A DNA stretch of 19,868 bases, taken from the NCBI GenBank assembly GCA_016199665.1, contig JACQGG010000081.1, forward strand, positions 1 to 19,868, in the 5' to 3' direction. Below are positions 13,310-19,868 of the stretch, piece by piece; position 1 is the first letter of the stretch; the number at the start of each line of letters is the position of its first letter. The notes beneath the pieces are model-generated. The model saw only the letters and a list, made by a program, of their open reading frames with translations, was not told where the DNA came from and made no database searches. Source of the DNA: Acidobacteriota bacterium (GTDB lineage Bacteria > Acidobacteriota > UBA6911 > JACQSX01). Position numbers and translations under genes: made by a program.

Positions 13310-15199
13310 ATGTTTTTCCACGAAGCTTTTGACCTGATTGTGATCGGCGGCGGTCACGCCGGATGCGAGGCGGCTCTCGCTTCGGCGAAGATGGGCCTGC
13401 GTACGGCCCTGGTCACGATCAATCTCGACACGATTGGCCAGATGTCATGCAATCCCGCCGTGGGAGGAATTGCCAAAGGGCATGTGGTCCGGGAACTGGA
13501 TTGTCTGGGTGGGGTGATGCCGAAAGTGATCGACCAGACCGGCATCCAGTTTCGCATGCTCAACAGCAGCCGGGGTCCGGCCGTGCAGGCGCCAAGGGCT
13601 CAGGCCGACCGCGCGCTTTACCGGGGCGAAATGCGGCGGCGACTGGAACAGCAGCCGAATCTGTTCTTGAAGCAGGCGGAGGTGGTCGACTTCGTCATTC
13701 GAGGGGACAGAGTCATCGGGGTGGAGGTAATTGATGGGAGACGAGTTGGCGCCGGGGCAGTTGTTGTGACAACCGGTACGTTCCTGAACGGGTTGATTCA
13801 TGTTGGAGAGCGCAAATTCTCGGCCGGTCGCTCAGGGGAAGGCGCCTCAATTCTCCTGGCTCAAGCGTTTCAACGTATTGGCTTTCCCATGGGGCGGCTC
13901 AAGACCGGAACGCCGCCGCGCATAGACGGCCGGACGGTAGACTTTGCAAAGTTTGAAATACAGCACGGAGATGTCAGGCCGACCCTGTTTAGCTACAGCA
14001 GCCGCCAGGTGATGCAGCCCCAGCTCCCCTGCTACATTGGATACACGTCGCCCAAGCTGCATGACATCATCCGTCGGAATATTGGCCGTTCTGCGATGTA
14101 CAGCGGGCAGATCCAGGGTATCGGGCCCCGTTACTGTCCTTCGATTGAGGATAAGATCGTCAAGTTTGCCGACAAGGAACGGCATCAGATCTTTCTGGAA
14201 CCTGAGGGCATTGGCACTCACGAGATCTACGTCAATGGCTTGTCTACCAGCATGCCAATTGACGTGCAGCTTGAAATGCTGCGCTCGATTCCTGGATTGG
14301 AACGGGTCGATATGATTCGGCCCGGCTACGCGATTGAATACGATTTCATGCAGCCGACCCATCTCTCTGCATCCTTGGAAACCAGGAAGGTCGAGAATTT
14401 GTTTCATGCGGGGCAGATCAACGGCACCACCGGCTATGAAGAAGCTGCGGGACAGGGAGCGGTGGCGGGAATCAATGCGGCGCTAAAGGTTCGGGGTGAA
14501 GAACCATTCATCTTGGACCGGTCGGAAGCTTATATTGGAATCATGGTTGACGATCTGGTCACGAAGGGAGTGGACGAACCTTACCGTCTTTTCACGTCCC
14601 GGGCGGAGTTCCGACTGCTGCTTCGAATCGACAATGCAGATAAACGTTTGATAGAAAAGGGTTTACAGTTAGGACTCATTTCGAAGGAACGCTGGGAAGC
14701 GTGCCGGGATAAGTACCGGCGAATTGAGGCGGCAACGGAATTTCTGCGAAGAACACTTTTAGGGGAAAACTCTCCCTACCGGTTGAGCCTGGGGGCTGCC
14801 GCCGGGCAGGACGTTGCTGCAGGCGTTTCTCTGGAGCAGTTACTGAAACGCCCTGAGTTTAAGATTGATCAACTGGCGGGACTGTTGCGCGACTCCGGGC
14901 ACGAGCTTTCCGATGAAGAGCGGCAGGCGGCTGAGATCCAGGTCAAGTACGAAGGGTATATCCGCCAGCAGACGCAGGACGTGCAGAAGATGCAAGCCAT
15001 GCAGCAGCGTCGGATCTCCGGGGACTTTGACTACGCGCGCGTTCCCGGGCTGTCGCGAGAGGTAGTTGAAAAGTTGTCTCATCTTCGGCCGGCCACTCTC
15101 GGCATGGCATCCCGGGTTTCCGGCATCACTCCCGCGGCGATTTCCATTCTCAACGTCCACCTGGAGTTGGAACGGCGTCGTCGGGCGGCGGCCAGTTGA
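13310..15199 (+). CDS. mnmG: tRNA uridine-5-carboxymethylaminomethyl modification enzyme, FAD subunit
   Basis: With MnmE it installs the cmnm5 group at U34 of tRNAs reading split codon boxes, using FAD and methylene-tetrahydrofolate. The 629-residue protein opens with the Rossmann FAD motif GGGHAGCEAA (about 13-22). It carries SCNPAVGG with Cys47, GPRYCPSIEDK with the catalytic Cys276, and AGQINGTTGYEEAAGQG in the second signature region. The helical C-terminal MnmE-binding domain is complete. The ATG at 13310 is preferred because it precedes the FAD motif by the family-typical 12 residues. The frame is also open from 13217, but those residues are not family-like. rsmG, parA and parB follow, the conserved near-origin order; mnmE is not in the window. 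Confidence 0.97.
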   Translation: MFFHEAFDLIVIGGGHAGCEAALASAKMGLRTALVTINLDTIGQMSCNPAVGGIAKGHVVRELDCLGGVMPKVIDQTGIQFRMLNSSRGPAVQAPRAQADRALYRGEMRRRLEQQPNLFLKQAEVVDFVIRGDRVIGVEVIDGRRVGAGAVVVTTGTFLNGLIHVGERKFSAGRSGEGASILLAQAFQRIGFPMGRLKTGTPPRIDGRTVDFAKFEIQHGDVRPTLFSYSSRQVMQPQLPCYIGYTSPKLHDIIRRNIGRSAMYSGQIQGIGPRYCPSIEDKIVKFADKERHQIFLEPEGIGTHEIYVNGLSTSMPIDVQLEMLRSIPGLERVDMIRPGYAIEYDFMQPTHLSASLETRKVENLFHAGQINGTTGYEEAAGQGAVAGINAALKVRGEEPFILDRSEAYIGIMVDDLVTKGVDEPYRLFTSRAEFRLLLRIDNADKRLIEKGLQLGLISKERWEACRDKYRRIEAATEFLRRTLLGENSPYRLSLGAAAGQDVAAGVSLEQLLKRPEFKIDQLAGLLRDSGHELSDEERQAAEIQVKYEGYIRQQTQDVQKMQAMQQRRISGDFDYARVPGLSREVVEKLSHLRPATLGMASRVSGITPAAISILNVHLELERRRRAAAS

Positions 15200-15305
15200 A
15201 AGCTTTGGCATTGCGACGGTTGCTTTGAAACTCACCAAACTCAAGTTGAGCAGCCAAAAAAAAAGATCCACCAACCGGCTTTCATCCGAGGGCGGGACCC
15301 CGAAG

Positions 15306-15929
15306 GTGGAAGTCACTGCTGAGTGGATCAAAGCGGAAGCACGGTTGTTTCGTCTTTCCTTGAGTGACGATCACTGCGGTCAGATCCTGGCCTATCTCGG
15401 CCTGCTGAAGAAGTGGAATAGAAAAGTCAATCTAACCGGGATCCATTCGGACCAGGAGGCGGTCCGCCTGCATTTCCTGGAATCTCTTTTTACTGCAGAG
15501 CAGTTGCCAGGCGGGCGTCTCCGCGTCGTGGACATTGGATCAGGCGCCGGATTTCCGGGGCTGGCGATGAAGATCGTCCGTCCTGATCTGCGAGTGGTTT
15601 TGCTGGATTCTCGAAAAAAGAAAGTGCTCTTTCAGAAAGAAGTGATCCATCGTCTCAACATACAGCACGTGGCTGCCTACCCCCTTCGATTGCGGGAGGG
15701 GGCCTTTTTCCTTCAGCAGGCTGACGTGGTCTGCTGGCGCGGTTTGAGACTGGAAGACAATGACTTTGACTTCTTGAAATCAAACACGTCTCGCCAGTGT
15801 CTGTATCTCTGTTTTCAGGGCGCGGAAGAACGCTCGGAACGGAGACTGGTGGAGTGTCAGGTCGAGAAAGCCTCAATCCCGCAATCAGAAAGCCGCACCC
15901 TGCTGCTGGCTAGAAAGAAATTTTCGTAG
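15306..15929 (+). CDS. rsmG: 16S rRNA (guanine-527-N7)-methyltransferase
   Basis: Transfers a methyl group from SAM to N7 of G527 in 16S rRNA; loss in other bacteria gives low-level streptomycin resistance. From the GTG at 15306 the protein is 207 residues, the same as the E. coli enzyme as I recall it. The N-terminal spacing to LLKKWNRKVNLTGI (about 33-46) also agrees. SAM motif DIGSGAGFPG is at about 76-85, and VVLLDSRKKKVLF with the ribose-binding acid is at about 97-109. The later SRA motif is replaced by WRGL (about 144-147), which keeps the arginine. An upstream in-frame ATG at 15066 would overlap mnmG by 134 bp and add residues that are only a shadow of it, so it was rejected. Weak GAGGGCGGG precedes the GTG. 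Confidence 0.92.
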   Translation: MEVTAEWIKAEARLFRLSLSDDHCGQILAYLGLLKKWNRKVNLTGIHSDQEAVRLHFLESLFTAEQLPGGRLRVVDIGSGAGFPGLAMKIVRPDLRVVLLDSRKKKVLFQKEVIHRLNIQHVAAYPLRLREGAFFLQQADVVCWRGLRLEDNDFDFLKSNTSRQCLYLCFQGAEERSERRLVECQVEKASIPQSESRTLLLARKKFS

Positions 15930-15942
15930 ACTTGCGCCAAGA

Positions 15943-16188
15943 ACCGCCGCAAGCGAACGCGAATAGACGCGAATTCTTTTGCAACGGGTTAGCCGCCGCG
16001 AATAAACGCGAATAGACGCGAATTCTTTTGCAACGGATTAGCCGCCGGAAATGAACGCGAATAGACGCGAATTCTTTGCAACGGGTTAGCCGCCGCAAGC
16101 GAACGCGAATAGATGCGAATTCTTTGCAACGGATTAGTTAGCCGCCGGAAATGAACGCGAATAGACGCGAATTCTTTGCGACGGGTTA
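15943..16188. repeat. left tandem array, five units of about 48 bp
   Basis: Five degenerate units start near 15943, 15992, 16041, 16089 and 16141, with lengths of about 49, 49, 48, 52 and 48 bp. Each reads GCCGCC, a variable 5-7 bases, then ACGCGAATAGACGCGAATTC, then TTTGCAACGG(G/A)TTA. The core is itself a 10-bp repeat (ACGCGAATAG/ACGCGAATTC), about one helical turn. Fourth-unit GTTA is duplicated. Frames open across it on the minus strand encode only repeating Arg/Ser/Phe peptide and are not genes. The sequence between this array and the next (16189-16316) holds no gene, only a loose TTTTTG/CAAAAA hairpin at 16212-16231. Confidence 0.9.
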
Positions 16189-16316
16189 GAATTGGAGCGA
16201 TCTGCCTTGCGTTTTTGACGCGCGCCAAAAAGCCTTCTGTAGGAAGAAGCACCCGGGTCGTTTTCGTGAGCAAACCGGGGTTGTTTCCGGACAGATGACG
16301 AGGAGAAACGCCATTT

Positions 16317-16458
16317 GCGTTTATTCGCGTTCCCCCATTTGCCAGGTTGCGTTTATTTTGCGTTCAGTTGCCGGCGGCGTTTATTCGCGTTCATTTGCGG
16401 CGGCGTTTATTTTGCGTTCATTTGCGGCGGCGTTTATTCGCGTTCATTTGCGGCCGCC
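16317..16458. repeat. right tandem array, inverted relative to the left one
   Basis: Five units start at about 16317, 16349, 16377, 16403 and 16430, spaced 26-32 bp. The consensus is GCGTTTATT(C/T)GCGTTC followed by ATTTGCGGCG. This is the reverse complement of the left array's GAACGCGAATA/AACGC words. The two arrays therefore face each other across 128 bp and could pair. The last unit ends 4 bp before the parS site. The 10-bp internal period is kept. Confidence 0.85.
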
Positions 16459-16462
16459 CAAT

Positions 16463-16478
16463 TGTTCCACGTGAAACA
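16463..16478. promoter_or_regulatory. parS centromere site
   Basis: TGTTCCACGTGAAACA matches the bacterial parS consensus TGTTTCACGTGAAACA at 15 of 16 positions. The single difference is C for T at position 5. It lies 60 bp upstream of parA, the usual place for an origin-proximal parS. ParB loads here as a CTP-dependent clamp and spreads, and may also repress parA. The degenerate palindrome is far beyond chance in this context. Confidence 0.88.
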
Positions 16479-16538
16479 TCTGGCGTGACTTTTGTCCGGC
16501 CCACTGGTATTCTTTGCGCCTGGGAACTTCACACTTGA

Positions 16539-17324
16539 ATGCGTAAAGTGCTGGCGGTCGCCAATCAGAAGGGGGGTGTGGGAAAAACAACCACCGTCAT
16601 CAACCTGGCCGCCTCGCTGGCCTCCGGAGAGCTGCGGGTGCTGGTGGTTGACTGCGACGCCCAAGGCAACTGCACCAGCGGCCTGGGCTTTGACCGCAGT
16701 TCCAGCACGCCAAACCTTTACGATGTACTGATGCGGGGCATTCCGGTCAATGATGCAATTTATCCCACCGAAATTGCCTCGTTATTTCTGCTTCCGGCAG
16801 GGAGAGATCTGGTGGGGGCGACGCTGGAACTGGGCGATGTCGACCGGAGAGAATTTGTGCTTCGTTCGGTTCTCGAGTCTGTTCGCAATGACTATGACGT
16901 CGTCGTGCTTGACTCTCCACCCTCATTAGGCCTGTTGACAGTCAATGTCCTGGTTGCGGCCGATGGCCTTCTGATTCCCATCCAGTGTGAATATTTCGCC
17001 ATGGAGGGCCTGACCGACCTTCTCGATACCGTGGAGCGCATTCGCACTGCGTTTAATCCGGGTCTTGCCCTGGTTGGCATCCTGCTGACACTCTATGATG
17101 AGCGGCTTAATTTATGCCAGCAGGTGGAGGAGGACATCCGGGCTCACTTTGATGGGGATGTTTTCAACACCGTGATACCGCGCAACGTCCGCCTGGCCGA
17201 GGCCCCAAGCTTCGGCAAGCCGATTCTGCTTTACGACATCAAGTCTCGAGGGGCGATAAGCTACCTCAATTTGGCCAAGGAGCTGCTGCGACATGAAACG
17301 AAAAGCGCTGGGTCGGGGAATTGA
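16539..17324 (+). CDS. parA: chromosome-partitioning ATPase ParA/Soj
   Basis: A 261-residue Walker-type ATPase that forms a DNA-bound gradient used to move ParB-parS complexes and segregate origins. The deviant Walker A motif KGGVGKTTT is at about 11-19, with both signature lysines (Lys11, Lys16). The A' motif VVDCDAQGN follows at about 36-44. Walker B VVLDSPPSLG is at about 122-131. The ATG at 16539 gives the standard N-terminus (RKVLAVANQKGG). It sits just after the parS site and overlaps parB by 32 bp, so the two are co-translated. An extended -10-like TGGTATTCT at 16505-16513 may be its promoter. Confidence 0.97.
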   Translation: MRKVLAVANQKGGVGKTTTVINLAASLASGELRVLVVDCDAQGNCTSGLGFDRSSSTPNLYDVLMRGIPVNDAIYPTEIASLFLLPAGRDLVGATLELGDVDRREFVLRSVLESVRNDYDVVVLDSPPSLGLLTVNVLVAADGLLIPIQCEYFAMEGLTDLLDTVERIRTAFNPGLALVGILLTLYDERLNLCQQVEEDIRAHFDGDVFNTVIPRNVRLAEAPSFGKPILLYDIKSRGAISYLNLAKELLRHETKSAGSGN

Positions 17325-18156
17325 AGCTCTCATCCCTTCCGCGGGATCGGCAGTAGTCCCGGCAGCGCCGCAGGGAAATTTGCGCGAGATCGATATCGAC
17401 CTGATTTCTCCAAACCGGTACCAGCCTCGCTCTGATTTTGACGCTGAAAAGCTGGGTGAACTCGCCGCTTCAATAAAGGAAAACGGAGTCGTGCAGCCGA
17501 TCGTGGTCCGCCAGCTTGGAACCCGCTTCGAATTAATCGCGGGTGAACGCCGCTGGCGCGCCGCACAATTGGCCGGCCTGCTCAAGGTTCCGGCGGTGCT
17601 GAAAAATGTGGATGACGAGAAAACGCTGGAACTGGCGCTGATTGAAAATATCCAGCGGGATGAGCTCAATGCCATCGAGGAGGCACAGGCCTACCAGCGC
17701 CTCTGGGAGCACTTCGGTCTCTCGCAGGAGGAGATCTCCAAGCGGGTCGGGAAAAGCCGCGCCACGGTGGCCAACGCGCTGCGTCTTTTGAAGCTGGCAG
17801 AAAAAGTCCGTAAACTATTGATAGATAATATGTTAACTATGGGTCACGCCCGCGCGCTCCTGGCGCTTGAAGATCCCAGAGCCCAAATCCAGGCTGCGCA
17901 GCAGGTGATTGAAAAGGAGCTTTCAGTTCGCAACACTGAAAAACTGGTCCGCCACATCCTCAACAATGGAAAGAAGCCGGAGCGCAGAATCCACATGGAT
18001 CCCAACGTGAAAGCGGCGGAAGAAAAACTGCGGATTCGCTTCGGCACCAAAGTAGCGATCAAGAAGAAAGGTAAGGGAGGAAAGGTGGAAATCTACTATT
18101 TCAACCACGACGACCTGGACCGCATCTACGGCTTGTTGATGGAAGCAAAGGGCTGA
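17293..18156 (+). CDS. parB: chromosome-partitioning protein ParB/Spo0J
   Basis: A 287-residue CTP-dependent DNA clamp that nucleates at parS and recruits ParA and SMC. The N-terminal LGRGIEALIP (about 6-15) is the ParA-stimulating segment. The CTP-binding ParB/Srx domain contains GERRWRA (about 84-90) and ENIQRDELN (about 118-126). A helix-turn-helix (LSQEEISKRVGKSRATVANALRLL) lies at about 143-165. The C-terminal dimerisation region is basic and includes a long coiled segment. The ATG at 17293 lies within the parA coding end. The neighbouring parS site is the expected substrate. Confidence 0.97.
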   Translation: MKRKALGRGIEALIPSAGSAVVPAAPQGNLREIDIDLISPNRYQPRSDFDAEKLGELAASIKENGVVQPIVVRQLGTRFELIAGERRWRAAQLAGLLKVPAVLKNVDDEKTLELALIENIQRDELNAIEEAQAYQRLWEHFGLSQEEISKRVGKSRATVANALRLLKLAEKVRKLLIDNMLTMGHARALLALEDPRAQIQAAQQVIEKELSVRNTEKLVRHILNNGKKPERRIHMDPNVKAAEEKLRIRFGTKVAIKKKGKGGKVEIYYFNHDDLDRIYGLLMEAKG

Positions 18157-18259
18157 ACCCCCTGCATGGACGCGGCCGCATTGCGCTTGACACATTTGAA
18201 CCGGGACAGACAGAGTTGTAGAGTTCGCCTGAAGTAGACAAACGGGAAAGGAGACTGTC

Positions 18260-18760
18260 ATGGCCATTAAGGATGGACTGCTGCCTGAATACGATCAGGA
18301 GATGAAAACGACGCGCAAGCTTTTGCAGCGGGTACCGGAGAACGAGTTGGGCTGGAAGCCCCACGAGAAATCGATGACTTTCGGACGGCTGGCCGGTCAT
18401 CTGGTGGAGCTTCCGGCGTTTGCCAGCGCCATTCTGGACAACAACTTCTGGGATGTGGCTCAGAGTGCCGACCACCCCCGGATGGAATTCAAGTCGCAGG
18501 CCGATCTTCTGGCGACCTTCGACTCAGGCGTAGCCGCCACGCGCGCCAAGATTGACTCCAAGACAGACGCCGATCTGACATCGCCCTGGAGCCTCAAGAA
18601 GGGGGGCCAGACTATGTTTACGCTTCCCAAAGCTGCCGTGCTCCGGACGTTTCTGCTCAACCACTCCGTCCACCATCGGGGTCAGTTGAGCGTCTACCTG
18701 CGGCTGAAGAACATACCGGTTCCCTCCATTTATGGCCCGTCGGCAGACGAACCGATGTGA
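18260..18760 (+). CDS. DinB-superfamily metal-binding protein
   Basis: A 166-residue four-helix-bundle protein of the DinB/YfiT superfamily. The three histidine ligands are likely His47 (RLAGHLVEL), His135 and His139 (NHSVHHRGQL), a triad typical of the fold. Family members include thiol transferases such as bacillithiol S-transferase; the activity of this one is unknown. A strong AAAGGAG lies 7 nt before the ATG. A perfect TTGACA at 18187-18192 lies upstream, but no -10 is found at proper spacing. It stands between parB and selD, and the selD leader begins at its stop codon, so the two may be co-transcribed. Confidence 0.82.
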   Translation: MAIKDGLLPEYDQEMKTTRKLLQRVPENELGWKPHEKSMTFGRLAGHLVELPAFASAILDNNFWDVAQSADHPRMEFKSQADLLATFDSGVAATRAKIDSKTDADLTSPWSLKKGGQTMFTLPKAAVLRTFLLNHSVHHRGQLSVYLRLKNIPVPSIYGPSADEPM

Positions 18761-18785
18761 GGGAAAATCTGTGGGAATTGAGACC

Positions 18786-19820
18786 ATGTCGACAACAAAA
18801 AGGCTCACGGAAATGGTTGACTGCGCGGGTTGAGCGGCTAAGCTGCCGCCTGCCGCGCTGGCCCAGGTTCTGAGCCAATTGAAAGTGGAAAGATCCGAGG
18901 ATGTCATTGTCGGCTTTGAAAACGCTGAGGATGCCGCCGTGTATCGCCTCAACGACCAGGAGGCGCTGCTGCAGACTGTCGACGTGATCACCCCGCTGGT
19001 GGACGATCCGTTCACTTTTGGGCGCATTGCGGCCGCCAATTCCTTGAGTGATGTCTATGCAATGGGCGGATGGCCGCTGACGGCGCTTTCCTTTGTCGGC
19101 TATCCAAAAGACGGAGACCTGGCCCTGCTGGGCCAGATCCTGGCTGGCGGTGTGGAAACCTTGCAGAGCGCGGGGTGCTTCTTGATCGGCGGCCATTCGG
19201 TGGCAGACAGCCAGATAAAAATCGGCTTTGCCGTCACCGGTCGCGTAACTCTGGCTCAATTAAAGCGGAACTCCACGACGCGACCCGGCGATCTGCTGGT
19301 TTTGACAAAGCCACTCGGGACCGGGATCGTGGCGACCGCGATCAAGCGGCAGGCCGCTTCGGAAGGGGTGGTCGAAAATGCCATCCGCTGGATGACGCAA
19401 CTGAATCGCGACGCAGCCGAACTGATGGTTGAGCACAGCGCCAGCGCCGCCACCGATGTGACCGGCTTCAGCCTGCTCGGCCATGCCTTGGAAATGGCGC
19501 GGGCAAGCCGGCTCACCTTCCGCTTCCAAGTCGCGGCGATTCCAATGCTGGAAGGGATCCGCGCTCTGGCAAAAAAACACGCTCCCGGCGGCACGCAATC
19601 CAACCGCGACTATGTGGGCCGGGAGCTGGAACTTCTCACCTCCGTGGACGTCGAAACCTCAAATATTCTCTTTGATCCCCAGACTTCGGGAGGGCTTTTG
19701 GTTGCCTTGTCGGAACGGAATGCCGCCTCGTTTGTGCGTGCTATGGTGAGTCGAGGCCGAATGGCCGCAGTAATCGGCAGCGCGCTTACCCCGGGCGCCC
19801 ACGCTCTTCAGCTTTGCTGA
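18786..19820 (+). CDS. selD: selenophosphate synthase, itself a selenoprotein (in-frame UGA)
   Basis: Makes selenophosphate from selenide and ATP, the selenium donor for selenocysteine and selenouridine. Read through TGA at 18831 as selenocysteine, the protein is 344 residues. It begins MSTTKRLTEMVDCAG-Sec-AAK. Sec16 aligns with the catalytic Cys17 of E. coli SelD, and Lys19 with Lys20. The ATP-binding core follows in frame: GFENAEDAAVYRL, TVDVITPLVDDPFTFGRIAAANSLSDVYAMGG, and GGHSVADSQIKIGFAVTG. The C-terminal DPQTSGGLL is complete. A GTG at 18771 in frame, with GAGGG seven bases upstream, is an alternative start. A TTG-started reading from 18879 lacks the active site and was rejected. Confidence 0.95.
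18831..18877 (+). promoter_or_regulatory. candidate bacterial SECIS after the selD UGA
   Basis: Downstream of TGA (18831-18833), the hairpin at 18859-18877 pairs TGGC with GCCA and, after one mismatch, CAG with CTG around a GTT loop. The loop begins with G and lies 33 nt after the UGA, within the spacing I recall for bacterial SECIS loops. A second, shorter hairpin GCGGC/GCCGC sits directly after the UGA. Either or both would be the SelB recognition structure. Confidence 0.5.
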
Positions 19821-19868
19821 GTGTCCGCATTCGTTGAGGGGGAGGGGGAGAGAGGGGGAGACAAGGAG
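19821..19868 (+). other. purine-rich tail after selD
   Basis: Three runs of G5 separated by A or AGAGA, ending in ACAAGGAG at the window edge. The final AAGGAG may be the ribosome-binding site of a gene just beyond the window. The G-runs could form a quadruplex. No coding sequence is visible. Confidence 0.3.

Noticed and set aside
15066..15305. Extended rsmG N-terminus from the ATG at 15066
   Set aside because: It would overlap mnmG by 134 bp, and the added residues are a frame-shadow of the mnmG C-terminus; the GTG at 15306 gives the family length.
15910..16273. Overlapping minus-strand frames through the left repeat array
   Set aside because: Their peptides only repeat the array (Arg-Val-Tyr-Ser-Arg, Asn-Pro-Leu-Gln); units near 48 bp stay open by chance because 48 is a multiple of three.
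15943..16458. CRISPR array
   Set aside because: Units are degenerate and tandem with no unique spacers of uniform length, the two halves are inverted relative to one another, and no cas genes are present.
15930..16538. oriC
   Set aside because: The neighbourhood is origin-proximal, but no DnaA-box cluster (TTATNCACA) or AT-rich unwinding region was recognised.
18187..18192. Perfect TTGACA as a -35 for the DinB-like gene
   Set aside because: No acceptable -10 hexamer lies 16-18 bp downstream; only weak TAG-containing words at 23-26 bp.
18879..19820. selD starting at TTG 18879
   Set aside because: This start removes the catalytic Sec/Cys-Lys segment, while the same frame continues upstream through a TGA to a well-placed ATG.

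Overview
The window looks like chromosomal DNA of a moderately GC-rich Gram-negative bacterium, most plausibly an Acidobacteriota member. This guess rests on three things: an IPT/TIG surface protein with tandem C-terminal modules and a short Pro-Ile-Ile-Leu-Val-Pro tail, an outer-membrane alginate-export-type barrel, and the style of the intergenic repeats. No rRNA or tRNA gene was seen, so the taxonomy is inference. The linkage mnmG-rsmG-parS-parA-parB is the classical near-origin cluster of bacterial chromosomes, so the right third probably lies close to oriC. No DnaA-box cluster was recognised inside the window itself.

Left block, minus strand (1-5623): a truncated unknown gene at the edge, ATP-dependent PEP carboxykinase (pckA), then a compact unit read leftward: a WalJ/YycJ-type metallo-beta-lactamase-fold hydrolase, adenylosuccinate lyase (purB, overlapping its upstream neighbour by one base as TGATG) and nicotinate phosphoribosyltransferase (pncB). 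These are gluconeogenesis, purine synthesis and NAD salvage functions. A 397-bp divergent region (5624-6020) follows. It holds a long imperfect inverted repeat and an 80-bp element with near-perfect terminal inverted repeats. The right end of that element supplies the apparent ribosome-binding site of rlmN.

Middle block (6021-13092): rlmN, then a scarred accessory stretch. The stretch has a remnant of an outer-membrane receptor-like gene abutting the 3' end of rlmN, a Phd/VapC toxin-antitoxin pair with a paired-box operator, and a frameshifted, truncated copy of the 5' end of the IPT surface-protein gene that lies intact 2.9 kb downstream. Between the two copies are an alginate-export-family barrel and an Rrf2-family regulator with three cysteines suited to an Fe-S cluster. 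A membrane-anchored metallophosphoesterase with an unusual Gln in its GNxD motif faces them.

Right block, plus strand (13310-19868): mnmG and rsmG (tRNA and 16S rRNA modification), a roughly 500-bp region with two oppositely oriented degenerate repeat arrays, a near-consensus parS site, parA and parB (chromosome segregation), a DinB-fold protein, and selD. The selD gene is itself a selenoprotein gene: an in-frame UGA sits at the active-site Cys position and is followed by a plausible bacterial SECIS hairpin. The host therefore probably has a working selenocysteine pathway. The gene is easily mis-annotated as truncated.
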